Origin: Haliclona indistincta
Lineage: Eukaryota; Porifera; Demospongiae; Haplosclerida; Chalinidae
DNA: 64,000 bases
Assembly: GCA_964017065.1 (NCBI GenBank)
Contig: OZ024787.1
Coordinates: forward strand, 2,987,921 to 3,051,920
Direction of reading: 5' to 3'
The notes under the pieces are model-generated. The model saw only the letters and a list, made by a program, of their open reading frames with translations. It did not search any database and was not told the DNA's origin. Shown piece after piece: positions 10,555-20,305 of this stretch. Each line of letters starts with the position of its first letter. The first letter of the stretch is position 1. Position numbers and translations under genes: made by a program.

Positions 10555-12511
10555 TAGTCTGGCTGTTGAAGGCTAAAAATTGGTCAAACGCGGAAGAAAT
10601 TGGTATAGTAACAATTTTGGTATCAAAAGAAGCAGAATGTTTTACTTAATTACATATACAAAATCCACCTAAATCCACTTTGGGGAAAACTTTTTATGGT
10701 TATTTAAAATCAGTAAAATGTTACTTGTATTTTTGAGAGGATCTTGTATACAAGATCTTGTAAGTTTGCACCTTAGCTCGTTATTTTCTGGAAATATTAC
10801 ATGACCACTCCTTTGTGGTCATGTATTATGCACAAGCAAAATATGCATGTTCTTGATTCACAGAGTCACAGAGTCTGATTCAAAAGTGAAATGCATAAGA
10901 AAGTGACATTATTATAGAGATGTATGTGTAGGCTATGTGTGTGCTAAATACAACGTTTGCTCTGTTGTTTTTGATGGCTATCAAAGCCCATCAATCAAAG
11001 ACAGTGAGTACCAGAAGAGAGCTCAAAATGCGTGTGCCGATATTCAAGTTATAGAATGCATGAAAGCTCATGCAAATCAGTATTCTAACACAGATAACAA
11101 AGCACAGTTTATCTTACTGCTAAGTCGTTACTTAAAATCTGATGGTCAGGCAGTACACGTGTACGTATACACTCTACTGACACTTTAACAGTTAATTGTG
11201 TTCTTCAAATTGCAATGGATGGGCAGGAAGTCAATGTGGTTGCTGACAACACAGATGTGCTCATTTTGCTAATGCACCACTAGAGAGACAGCATGGCAGA
11301 TGTGTATATTCTTTCTGAACCCAAGAGCAAATCAAAGAAAGGCTTGCAAGTTTAAAGCATAATCGTATGTGATTTGGTTGCCAAAGCTGGAACCTTAGTA
11401 GTATCTCACCTCCTATTTCTACATGCATGGAGTAGATGTGACTCAACCTCTGCTACCTTTGGACAAGGCAAAACATTGCAGAGGTGCAGCAGATATCTTC
11501 ATTGATAAGCGATTCTCAAGTCACAGCTATAATATAGAATCAGAAAAGCTGGTGCTCGTCTGATTGTTATAGTATATGGTGGTAAGCTAGAAGACTCCTT
11601 AAACTTTTTGCGGTATGTGAAGGTCATGAACATGGTTTCATCCAGTAAGGAACTTGACCCACAGAAGCTATCACCTACAGAGAGAGCAGCACATTATCAT
11701 AGCTTGAGGGCTCATTTCCAGGTCATCTTCTGGAAGAAGCTTATGCTTGCAATTGAATCCTCAGCATTGGGGTTGGACACTTGAGTCTGATGGCACTATT
11801 CTGTCTCTAATAACGACAGACATGGCTGCTGCACCAGAACACTGCAAAAATTTGTACTGTGCAAATATAAGCTTTCTTCAAGAAATTCTTGTGGAACAAA
11901 TTATTTTGTGCTCTTGCCGAAAACATGGACTCAAGTGGTTCACAGCATTTGGAGACAGCAGAGGAGAAGGTTGTGGAAATGCAGAGAACATTATTTTCGA
12001 CTCAGAAGAAGATATTAACGCACTTTAATAGATGCACCATCATGTCAATAAGTCAGTCAAATTATCACTAAAATTTTCACTAAAATTTTACACTAGTTTC
12101 CATAAGTCTTACACTAAACACTTTACTTATGCAATAGTTATGGATATCAAAATTTTCCGAAAGAAAAATTTTTGATAGTGCCGGCTAAAATTCAACATTG
12201 GAGATAACATAATAATTATGACAACATCCAATCACAACAGAATTTTTCTTTTAGCACCTACAGGATCTATTTTTGATTAGGAAGTGCTGATTGTTCCATA
12301 TAATGACAAATTAGGAAAAAAATATTTAGAAAATAATTGTATTCATTGAATAATTAATTAGTTTTTATTCAAATGTCCATAAAAGATTTTCCCCGAAGTG
12401 GATTCAGGTGGATTTTGGATATGTTATTGTCCATTAGATTCTGCTTCATTTGCTACAAAAATTTCTTCTATACCAATTTCTTCCCGGTTCAACCCTTCAA
12501 CAGCCAGACTA
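10555..12511 (+). mobile_element. Nested DNA transposon with about 150-bp TIRs and TAA TSD
   Basis: Long inverted repeats start TAGTCTGGCTGTTGAAGG at the left and end with its reverse complement at the right. The flanks carry TAA at 10552-10554 and 12512-12514. The uninterrupted target can be read in repeat copy 2 near 25618. A 3-bp TWA duplication suggests a PIF/Harbinger-like mechanism (inference). It carries a decayed ORF at 10937-12028. Confidence 0.8.
10937..12028 (+). pseudogene. Decayed transposon-borne ORF of unknown function
   Basis: Reading across frames gives successive blocks of one protein: VVFDGYQSPSIKDSEYQKR (10960s), then VVADNTDVLILLM (about 11240), FLHAW..CD.TSATFGQGK (about 11420), a stretch with GGKLEDSLNFLRY (about 11580), and a C-terminal block with CSCRKHGLK (about 11910). 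I recall this pattern (H..x.CD.TS....GKG/GQGK) from uncharacterised transposon-associated proteins of cnidarians and arthropods, but no function is assigned here. Several frameshifts and stops separate the blocks, so it is not functional. It lies wholly inside the nested element. Confidence 0.55.
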
Positions 12512-12788
12512 TAAGCTCGTATAGGATCACCATTCTGCGCTTGCCAGATAATTTCAACCGCCGTACAGGTCTACAAGCAAGTGTGGGCGGGGCTCGTATC
12601 CACTGCATGCATGCATGCGTAGGCGAGCTGATATAACGAATATTTTTAGCTACAAATTTAAAATTCTTAATAATAAAGAAAAGCCATCCGCAACAGGAAC
12701 ACTAAGCCAATGGTGGAAGCAAAAACAGCTCAGTATGTGCATGATATTGAACTGCACTTCACTGAAAAAGAAAAAGGACACAAACAAG

Positions 12789-13172
12789 AAAATAAAAAGA
12801 TTTCTATCGAAATCAAAAGGATGTAGGGTTGTGAAATCTACCACTGGTCCACAATGTTAACTAACAAGGAACAAGCATGGAATGGTAACACGATTGACTT
12901 GCTAACAGACCATAGATCCCTACATCAGTGGCTGTACATAAGATCAATATTTTGTCACAAGCTGAATGCACGTTAGGTGTCAGTCAGCAGCAACTAGCTG
13001 AACTAGCTATAGCCAACCACAGCAGCCACTGATGTAGGGATCTATGGTCTGTTAGCAAGTCAATCGTGTTACCATTCCATGCTTGTTCCTTGTTAGTTAA
13101 CATTGTGGACCAGTGGTAGATTTCACAACCCTACATCCTTTTGATTTCGATAGAAATCTTTTTATTTTCTTG
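12789..13172. repeat. Foldback end of the 1.2-kb repeat, copy 1
   Basis: Arms of about 160-170 bp, ACAAGAAAATAAAAAG inward to CTACATCAGTGGCTG, face each other. The same hairpin ends copies 2 (25888-26278) and 3 (26782-27149). It is an intrinsic part of the element, because the flanks beyond it differ in all three copies. Confidence 0.75.
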
Positions 13173-13483
13173 TTAATTCTAGAGCGCATGATTTTACTGT
13201 AACAAAATTCAGGTTTAGCATGTAAAGTTGCCCTGTAAACGTATGTTGTTCCGAGTCACTGGAGACGCTGTAGCTGTTGTGCCGTTGACTTAGTCAATAA
13301 TTGGGGCGAGCCTGAGCGAGCCCCACACTGGTCGAAAAGGCTCCCCCGCGATCTATCTGTATACGTACGTCATTCCGTAAATGCCATCACGTTCTATTTT
13401 ATCGAACACTTTAAATTTACCACGTGTGTTCAAAGTTACTAATACTCTGACCGTTGACTAGTATAATCTGTACAACAGTCATT

Positions 13484-15295
13484 ATGGATCCGGCCTCCAA
13501 GAAGGAGGAGCAACTATCGAAAAGGAGAATACGCGAAAGAGCTCGCCGAGCTGCTGAAACCGCTGAGGAAAAGGAGCTGCGATTGAGCAAGCGTAGAGTT
13601 CGTGTTAAGGCGCGGCGTGCAGAGCGTACTGCTCAGCAAAGAGAAGAAGCTCTACAACAGCTGCGACGCCAACAGCAAGAGCGATGTGCTGATGAGACAA
13701 GTGAGCAAAGAGAAGACAGGCTACAGCTGATGAGAGATCAACAACGTACGTACACGACGTGCTGCTGAGAGTGATGAACAGAGAGAAGACAGGCTACAGC
13801 TGATGAGAGATCAACAACGTACACGACGTGCTGCTGAGAGTGATGAACAGAGAGAAGACAGGCTACAGCTGATGAGAGATCAACAACGTACACGACGTGC
13901 TGCTGAGAGTGATGAACAGAGAGAAGACAGGCTACAGCTGATGAGAGATCAAGAACATGAACGACGTGCTGCTGAGAGTGATGAACAGAGAGAAGACAGG
14001 CTACAGCTGATGAGAGATCAAGAACATGAACGCCGTGCTGCTGAGGATTTGTCGCTGAGAAACGGTAGACTGCAACGCTTGCGAGAGAGTCGGGAAAGAC
14101 AAGAAGATCGTTCACAAGTTTCTCTTCTTGACCAGCCTGCCGTCAGAGCAAAAGTGCTAAAATTTCATCAGTCTTTAATCGAAATAGAGGAGCCTTTATG
14201 CCTGACATGCCTAGAAAGTTTCCCTGGATTGACTGTATCTTCTGATGAATGCACCAGATGTCGCCGTGATGATTCTACACCAAAGTTGTACTCTGATGCC
14301 AACAACATGAACCCTGGAGAAGTACCTCCACATCTACAGGTAATTACTGTAGTTACATTTTTTAAATTAATTATGATTCCTTCTCACTGTTATTGCAGGG
14401 TTTAACTCCAGTAGAAGAAATGCTTATTTCGGCAGTTCTACTAATTATGACACTTTATCGGCTACCTCATGGTCAATATGGCTACAGTGGGCATATCATC
14501 AACCTACCTCAAGACGTTGCCTCTCTTGCAGACAAGCTGCCTCGTACACCTGCTGATCTTGATGTTGTTGTCATTCGTAAGGAAGGTGCAGTGGGACATC
14601 ACCGCGATTTTCGTGTAAGAAGATCAGTTGTACTACATGCTCTAGAGTGGTTGACTATAAATAACACCTACTATCGTAATGTGACTATTGATCACGATGT
14701 GTTAGCTCTTCTTCCTATTGATGGACATCTTTCTGGGCTTGTTACAATGTCAGTACAGTCAGATGAATTGGAGCCATCAGCACAGCAAGACATAGCACCA
14801 CAAGATACCCCTCTTGCCAGTACTTTCATTCCAATGCCTACTACTGGTCGTACTGAACAACAAACTATCAGACAGTCTGTACAGCAGCAACAGCATGAAC
14901 TAGCAATTCTCTCTTGGCCGTCATCAAGTGGTTCACCCATTAATGAGTTCACTACTGAGGGCTACATGTCTTGCGCTTTTCCTACTCTCTTTCCTACTGG
15001 TGCTGCTGACTTTGTTGCTCCACGTCCTCGCACTGTCACCATCGGAAACTATTTTAAGCACTTAATGCAGTATCGTGATGGTAGATTTGCCAAGCATCCT
15101 CGTTTCAGGCACTTTGCTTTAAACACTGAAATGAGACGTCGAGCTCTTGAGACTGGCAGAATAGAAATAGAGAAATTGAGATGGACATCAAACACAGAGT
15201 CAGAATTGAAGAAGAAGAACGTGAACGAATACGAATGGATATACAATCAAAGAAATTTTCATTCACAGGAGTGTACAATAAATAACAAGCTGTAG
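13484..15295 (+). pseudogene. Helitron-like N-terminal protein, frameshifted and truncated
   Basis: ATG 13484 opens a basic, Arg-rich coiled-coil-like region with five tandem units of about 23 aa (core EQREDRLQLMRDQ). A CGTA duplication near 13747 shifts the frame, which resumes at about 13770. A 59-nt intron at 14340-14398 joins, in phase 0, HLQ to GLTPVEEMLIS. The second exon then shows RLPHGQYGYSGHIINLPQDV and later FPTLFPTG, DGRFAKHPRFRHFALNT and MRRRALE, blocks I associate with the DUF6570/Helitron_like_N region. The protein stops soon after this, so the Rep nuclease and the Pif1-type helicase are missing. It is a deletion derivative inside the element at 13303-15538. Confidence 0.65.
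13700..14045 (+). repeat. 69-bp coding tandem repeat, 5 units
   Basis: The units encode about 23 aa with the core EQREDRLQLMRDQ. The first unit carries an extra CGTA that breaks the frame. Units 2-5 are each exactly 69 bp from 13770. Confidence 0.9.
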
Positions 15296-15767
15296 TACCT
15301 TAATCTTGTGAATAGTGCGTTATGATAAATCATAATACGTAAAATTATTATTCACCATGATAATCATAAAGACACTAGAAACTAGATCTATACTGTAGCA
15401 TGACTGCATACTCCTCGTGGGCTAATTCGTTTAATTAAAAATTATACTAATGATTAGCTGATACATTACATAGCCAAGAAGGGCTGGCAGCATAATTTTA
15501 TTTCAAATTTCAAATATACACTCGCTCAGGCTCGCCCCACATTGCTTTAACAATCGTCTAGTTATTTATACTGAGAAAACTACGGTGTATGATCAAAAAT
15601 ACGTACGCTGTGTCTACAGTGCGCATACGGTGCGTAAACGCATACGGTTTCTGACATCAGATTCTCTACTATTATGACGCACATAATTATCTGTTTGAAC
15701 TTTCGGTAGACGATATAGCCTTTCCACTATCGCTCAGTACAGAATAATAAAATTCTTGCTTTTTCAA

Positions 15768-16985
15768 ATGGCAAAGGGAACATCGGTTGATGCGTCGCTA
15801 AAACTTGGTGAGAGTCGCGATGATTTAATTCGTGATATTTTTCGCGGATATCTGAACTATGACACTGGTCACCGTGAGCTTAGACTGATTACTATTGGAG
15901 AAGCAGGACAGGGAAAGTCAGCTTTAGTTAACGGACTTTTGGGAGAAGAAGTGGCCGAAGAAGGCAGTTCACTGAAGGGTGTGACGAAGAAGGTTGCTAA
16001 ACACACTAATAGTGATGGGATCTCTGTGGTTTGGGACACGCCAGCTGGATTTGGGATGGACGACGTGGAGAAAGACAAGCAGAAAGTTGAACAAATGGCG
16101 AGTGAGTGTGCAGGAAAAGTTGACCTAATGTTGTACTGCATTCGCATGGACCACGATCGATGGCCCAAGAATTCTGATGTAGTTACAATTCGCATGATGA
16201 CCGAAACTTTTGGACCCAAAATTTGGCAATATTGCCAATTCGTGTTGACTTTTGCCAATCGAGTCGTAGTTAACAGTCAAGAGGAAGACGTCGAAGACCC
16301 TGGTCAGTACTTTTCTGACAAAGTTTGGGTATTTGAGGAGCAAGTGAGGAAGGCTTTGAAAGAACATGGCCATCTGTCTGAAGAAGACATTCAGGAAATT
16401 CATGTTGTTCCAGTAGGAGATCCTCGACCTCGCCGGAAGAACAAGTCATGGAAGTTGCCAACTATCGAAGACTGGTTCGTTGATCTATGGCTTGCAGTTT
16501 CCCAACGAATTCAACAATCTGCGCTTCCGACTCTTCTTCAGCTCAACAGGCATCGTTTGGATCTAGATGAAGATTCACTCAATCCAGCACCAGCAGAGGA
16601 GGCAGAGACTCACTCACGCCCTCTGACCTACCATGCAGTACACATTGATGAACACACTGAACTTCCAGACAGATCTCTGGATTGCAGTGAATCGATTCCA
16701 ATGACTTCGCCAGCGGCAGATCCTGTAGAGGAGCAGGTACCAAATGACAGACCACAAAGACACTCAATTCCTTTATATCGTATCATTTACGAGCAACTGA
16801 AAGATGATGATTCAGCTTTTAAGCGCTATGTGAAATTCTACTGGGAACAACAAGGACAGAAAAATAAAGTCTTTGGTCATATAAGAGGCTTAATGGATGG
16901 AATAAAAAATTGGATCAAAAGTAAACATGGACCTGCAATTAACTGGAAAGAAGAAGAAGATACTGACATTACAAGCTCTATATAG
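15768..16985 (+). CDS. AIG1/GIMAP-like GTPase, copy 2 (405 aa)
   Basis: This is a single exon. ATG 15768 is preferred because the ORF extension upstream has only a TTG. G1 GEAGQGKS lies at residues 44-51 and the G4-like TFANR is conserved. The G3 region reads DTPAGFGMD, with one extra Ala compared with the DTPGFGMD of copy 1, which could alter the switch II loop. The tail from HSIPLYRIIYEQLK is close to copy 1, and the middle segment TSPAADPVEEQ is the source of the fragment at 6107-6240. It sits just downstream of the Helitron-like element, with 15539-15767 as its only upstream space. It is probably functional unless the G3 change is harmful. Confidence 0.85.
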   Translation: MAKGTSVDASLKLGESRDDLIRDIFRGYLNYDTGHRELRLITIGEAGQGKSALVNGLLGEEVAEEGSSLKGVTKKVAKHTNSDGISVVWDTPAGFGMDDVEKDKQKVEQMASECAGKVDLMLYCIRMDHDRWPKNSDVVTIRMMTETFGPKIWQYCQFVLTFANRVVVNSQEEDVEDPGQYFSDKVWVFEEQVRKALKEHGHLSEEDIQEIHVVPVGDPRPRRKNKSWKLPTIEDWFVDLWLAVSQRIQQSALPTLLQLNRHRLDLDEDSLNPAPAEEAETHSRPLTYHAVHIDEHTELPDRSLDCSESIPMTSPAADPVEEQVPNDRPQRHSIPLYRIIYEQLKDDDSAFKRYVKFYWEQQGQKNKVFGHIRGLMDGIKNWIKSKHGPAINWKEEEDTDITSSI

Positions 16986-17390
16986 TATATTTAAACTCAT
17001 TTCCTTTTTGTAGCTACCTGTACTACATGTACTATAGAGACACTATAGTGAATGAAGTGTTATGTATACCAACAGTGAATGAAGTGTATGTGTACCAACG
17101 GTGAATGAAGTGTATGTGTACAATAAGAGGAACAGACTTGTGTACCTTCTTGCCAACTACTCCTGGCTATAATACAAATACACATGTAATCTTGGACGGA
17201 GTCCAGAATCTTTCACTGCAGAGTAACTCAGTTTTGACACTACCCTCTTTACAAAATTTATATTGCTCAGTATTATCTTTGGAACAAAAGTTATTACTGT
17301 TATTCTTTCAACATGCATGGGTGTATGCATATACATGTTGCATACAGATACCAGTACTACCCATTCATGTTCCTTGCTGCTTTGTAGTTA

Positions 17391-17476
17391 TTTGTTAATT
17401 TTTGTGTTAAAGAAGAGAGGAAATGATAATAAAATTATTAATAAATATAAACAGACATCATGTTTTATCGATTAGA
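17391..17476 (+). repeat. AIG1 3' module, copy 2 (left part)
   Basis: TATAAACAGACATCATG and TTTTATCGATTAGAT match the modules at 8881 and 20118. The module is then cut by the poly(T) insertion and its right part resumes near 18390. Positions 16986-17390 hold the 3' flank of the AIG1 gene, including three loose repeats of GTGAATGAAGTG, and nothing else that I recognise. Confidence 0.6.
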
Positions 17477-17477
17477 T

Positions 17478-18390
17478 CTTTTTTTTTTTTTTTTTTTTAT
17501 AATAGTTTAGCAAATTGCATGGACACACACAAATAGCAATGCATGCTAATACAAGGTGTGCACCCAAATGAATAAACAAATTAATTAAGTATACAAAGAT
17601 GATAGAATAGCATGAGTCCAGATATGTGAAAGAAGTCACTGATCAGTAGCCACAAGTATAGATAGATAGTAGAGGTCAGCCACGAATATAGTAATAGTAG
17701 AGAGGTAGAATCAAACAAAGTTAGGTGAACAGGTCAGTAAACAAGAGAACAGTAGAACAGCAAGAGGTCAAACAAGTACAGGCTTAGCAAGAGGTCAACA
17801 ATTAAGTACAGGCTTAGTAGAGTTTAGAAGGCGATGAGGGCAGGAACATTCAATGAAGAGAAAGAAGTAGAATAAAAGATAGAAGCAGAGAAAAAATTAG
17901 AGAGGCGTGAGAGAATGCTCGATTAGAAGTGAGAGGGTTGGATAGAGGAGCAGGAGGAGTAGGAAGAAGAAAAGGAGGGCGTCTTATGTGTGGCTTCCGA
18001 GGCAACGAATCAGACTCAGATTGACTAGGTGATACATGATACGGTGACTTAGGACAAGAGAAAGGGGGAGTAGAGTGCCGGTGGCTTTGAGGCGAGCCCT
18101 GACAAGTAGGAGACCTTTGAGGTGAGCCTTGACTGCTAGGAGACCGACTGTGAGCACAACTGGGCACGGGTGACCTGTTGTGCGCGGGTGACCTGTTGTT
18201 ACCACCAGCTAGGCGTGCACTCCTCCGAGGCACAGCCACCAAGGCCGCAGTCCCTCCGCCACGACTCCTTCTGCCACCGCCACCCGCGCTACGCGTCCGC
18301 GCCATGTCTTCTGTCTTGACTTCTGCCCTGTCCTCCTCGCCCAAATCGGATTGCTGCAGCGGATTGCTGATTGACTGCGGATTGCTGATT
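17478..18390 (-). mobile_element. Poly(A)-tailed insertion (minus strand), retrocopy or non-LTR element
   Basis: A run of about 22 T on the plus strand at 17479-17500, read as a 3' poly(A) on the minus strand, begins a block of about 900 bp missing from the corresponding AIG1 3' modules. The block is locally GC-rich and holds a minus-strand ORF. The right boundary is approximate and no target duplication was found. Confidence 0.45.
17850..18305 (-). CDS. Hypothetical basic Ser/Pro-rich ORF (151 aa)
   Basis: The ORF begins MARTRSAGGGGRRSRGGG, followed by PRRSARLAGG and RSP/QGSPQ repeats, and ends in a hydrophobic stretch rich in Leu and Phe. I do not recognise a family. The Arg-rich N-terminus could bind nucleic acid. 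The open frame continues upstream to 18425 into flanking sequence, so ATG 18305 is preferred as the start. Its position within a poly(A)-tailed insertion suggests a retrotransposed or element-borne sequence rather than a resident gene. The low complexity makes a spurious ORF possible. Confidence 0.3.
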   Translation of the reverse strand: MARTRSAGGGGRRSRGGGTAALVAVPRRSARLAGGNNRSPAHNRSPVPSCAHSRSPSSQGSPQRSPTCQGSPQSHRHSTPPFSCPKSPYHVSPSQSESDSLPRKPHIRRPPFLLPTPPAPLSNPLTSNRAFSHASLIFSLLLSFILLLSLH

Positions 18391-18522
18391 GACTCTACCA
18401 AACAGCTCCACCAGCTGCTAACCAAAGCTGTGGATTGAAAAAAACACTGAATTTATACTGCCAAAGAAATTATACAAGGCAATTGATTTTGAAGAGCAAT
18501 GACGGCGCTAAAAATCAACAAA

Positions 18523-18600
18523 TCCCATGTGGTCTAGCGGTTATGATCCGATCGACGCTCAACCGCTGTGGCCGGGATTCAATTCTCTGCACGCGACAGA
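18523..18600 (+). pseudogene. tRNA-Glu-like pseudogene or tRNA-derived repeat head
   Basis: The sequence starts TCCCATGTGGTCTAGCGGTT, a good match to the 5' half and A box of tRNA-Glu, and has a B-box-like GGGATTCAATTC at 18573-18584. The 3' end does not pair with the acceptor stem and the anticodon arm is imperfect, so it is not a working tRNA. Related heads occur at 8639 and 9167 in the other AIG1 modules. Confidence 0.55.
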
Positions 18601-18748
18601 GTAATTTTTTTACTCTTCAACAGTAGATTAATGAACTGACCCTGTGTGGGGGAAGGTGAGGGCTCTGGTGGGTCCTATCTTCTGACCCATGAAGCCGTCA
18701 TAGTATCTGATGTGTCTATCTGTAATTATTATGTTGTCTGTCTGTACG

Positions 18749-18806
18749 CACATGCGCAATAGCTAGTCTAGTTAAATAACTTTAATATCTAACTATTGCG
18801 CATGTG
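18749..18806. promoter_or_regulatory. Inverted pair of NRF1-like sites upstream of AIG1 copy 3
   Basis: CACATGCGCAATAG at 18749-18762 is repeated as its exact reverse complement at 18793-18806, with 30 bp between, about 60 bp before the ATG at 18862. The TGCGCA core resembles NRF1-type promoter sites. A promoter role is inferred. Confidence 0.4.
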
Positions 18807-18861
18807 CAATGGGCGTTTATAAAGATCGATTCATTAAAATTGCAGTATCAGCAGGTCAATT

Positions 18862-19920
18862 ATGGCAGGGATAGGTCTGACTCGGAGTGCCAACGAATTT
18901 TTTAGACAGAATATCCAAGAATTTTTTGACTTGCAGAGAGACGGCAGGAGTTTCATTAACGTCGTCGTCGTAGGAGAGACCGGCGTTGGAAAGTCGAGCA
19001 CGATTGCTGAAGTCACAGGGAAGCGAACGTCGGTAAGCCATTCTCTGGATCCTGAACACGGAACGCAGAGAATTGAAGAACATACATTTACTAACAATGG
19101 AATCACGATCAATTTGTTGGATATACCAGGGTTTGACGGCAATGTTGCCACAGAGACGACGCTTCAAGCTTTGCGAACAAATTTCTCGAGACAAACTGAT
19201 CTAGTTGTTTATTGCATTAGCATGGAAGCTAAGCGCTGGCCTACGCGGAGTGATGAAACTTCAATACGCAGGATGATCGACATACTTGGACCGACGACAT
19301 TCCTTGGCAACCGTTGTGTGTTCGCGCTGACTTTTGCCGACCGAATCATACAATCATGTCCTGCTGGACAAAATGTTGAAGAGGCTTTGCGTCACAAACA
19401 AAACGAATTTGAAGAACAGATTCTTAAAACACTAAAAAAATATCTGCCTGAGGAACATCTTCCAAGAAATCTTCTTATTGCCCCAATCTTTAACCAACCA
19501 AAGGCTAGTCTAAGATTTGAAAGAGCCAGTAGAATCCTAAGATTTCGGTTTTTGAAGGTAGTCTATGCTGTGCTGCACGAACATCTTCCCGCTTTTTCTT
19601 GCTTCTTTAATTACTTTATTCCACCTAGTGTTCAGCAAGATGACAATTCATCCTCAAATGAACAAGCTACTGACTCCAATCCTCATGTTTTCAGAGAACC
19701 TGACACGTCTCCATCAGACAATCCAGAGGAAATTCACAATGGAGCCGCTTACCGTATCTTAGACAATGATTTAGATGATGAGCAATCAGCTTTTATGCGC
19801 TTTATCAATGAGACGTGGGAAAATAGTCAAGCCAAGGTGATATGGACTGATATAAAGGAATTTTTTATTGCTTTACGTGAATATTTTAAAGAAGCATGGA
19901 AAAAGATCACCGAAGATTAG
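18862..19920 (+). CDS. AIG1/GIMAP-like GTPase, copy 3 (352 aa, divergent)
   Basis: This is a single exon from ATG 18862. G1 GETGVGKS lies at residues 38-45, G3 DIPG at 87-90 and G4-like TFADR at 157-161. It is clearly related to copies 1 and 2 but diverged and shorter, with the core VVYCISM and RWPTRSD preserved. The C-terminal region holds the DDEQSAFMRFINETWE block, equivalent to the SAF..YV..YW block of the others. The pair of NRF1-like inverted sites lies just upstream. A decayed relative of this copy lies at 8731. It is a likely functional GTPase of the immune-associated nucleotide-binding type. Confidence 0.82.
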   Translation: MAGIGLTRSANEFFRQNIQEFFDLQRDGRSFINVVVVGETGVGKSSTIAEVTGKRTSVSHSLDPEHGTQRIEEHTFTNNGITINLLDIPGFDGNVATETTLQALRTNFSRQTDLVVYCISMEAKRWPTRSDETSIRRMIDILGPTTFLGNRCVFALTFADRIIQSCPAGQNVEEALRHKQNEFEEQILKTLKKYLPEEHLPRNLLIAPIFNQPKASLRFERASRILRFRFLKVVYAVLHEHLPAFSCFFNYFIPPSVQQDDNSSSNEQATDSNPHVFREPDTSPSDNPEEIHNGAAYRILDNDLDDEQSAFMRFINETWENSQAKVIWTDIKEFFIALREYFKEAWKKITED

Positions 19921-20117
19921 TTCCATAATAGTCATGTAATACTCGCTATAGCTATAGTACAGCTAATCCCACATCACAAACACTTGGACATAAGAACTAG
20001 ATCAAAATCATTACCACAAACAACTGTTTGTATTATTCTTTGTAAACAATCTGAGGTCATGTTTTACTACAGACACCACAATCTCACTAGAGACACTACA
20101 ATCTCACATGCACTTTT

Positions 20118-20305
20118 GTTTTCAAATCTATAAGAGAGAAAATGATTATAGTAATAAAATATAAACAGACAGTCATGATGTTTTATCGATTAGATGACAA
20201 TTCTCATACACACAAAAATGGTGTTCATCGTACATTAATTCACTTCCTATTGGCCGAGTAAATTGAAACAAGTCTATCTGTTCCACCAGCTGCTAGCCAA
20301 AGCTG
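20118..20305 (+). repeat. AIG1 3' module, copy 3
   Basis: It shares TATAAACAGACA, TTTTATCGATTAGATGA, TTCTCATACACACA and CACCAGCTGCTAGCC with the module at 8881. No tRNA-like head follows. Positions 20306-21393 contain only short tandem copies of AAGTACTTAC near 20470 and no gene I can support. Confidence 0.65.

Larger units (their letters stand above)
10003..13172 (+). mobile_element. 1.2-kb repeat family, copy 1 (interrupted by a nested transposon)
   Basis: The element starts GAGAGGCACGGTAGTG and ends with a foldback of about 380 bp finishing CTTTTTATTTTCTTG. It is flanked by TTA at 10000-10002 and 13173-13175. Removing the nested element at 10555-12511 leaves about 1.21 kb, the same size as copy 3 at 26782. 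A YY1-like AAGATGGCGGC lies near the left end (about 10049). The two ends do not match each other as inverted repeats, so the superfamily is unclear. Confidence 0.75.
13303..15538 (+). mobile_element. Helitron-like transposon derivative with 18-bp TIRs
   Basis: The left end GGGGCGAGCCTGAGCGAG is matched by its reverse complement at 15521-15538. The enclosed pseudogene encodes the N-terminal region typical of Helitron replicase/helicase proteins but ends before any Rep or helicase domain. I could not find a target-site duplication. Terminal inverted repeats are unusual for canonical Helitrons and fit Helentron/Helitron2-type elements better (inference). Confidence 0.65.

Noticed and set aside
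18523..18600. Functional tRNA-Glu
   Set aside because: The acceptor stem does not close and the anticodon arm is degenerate.
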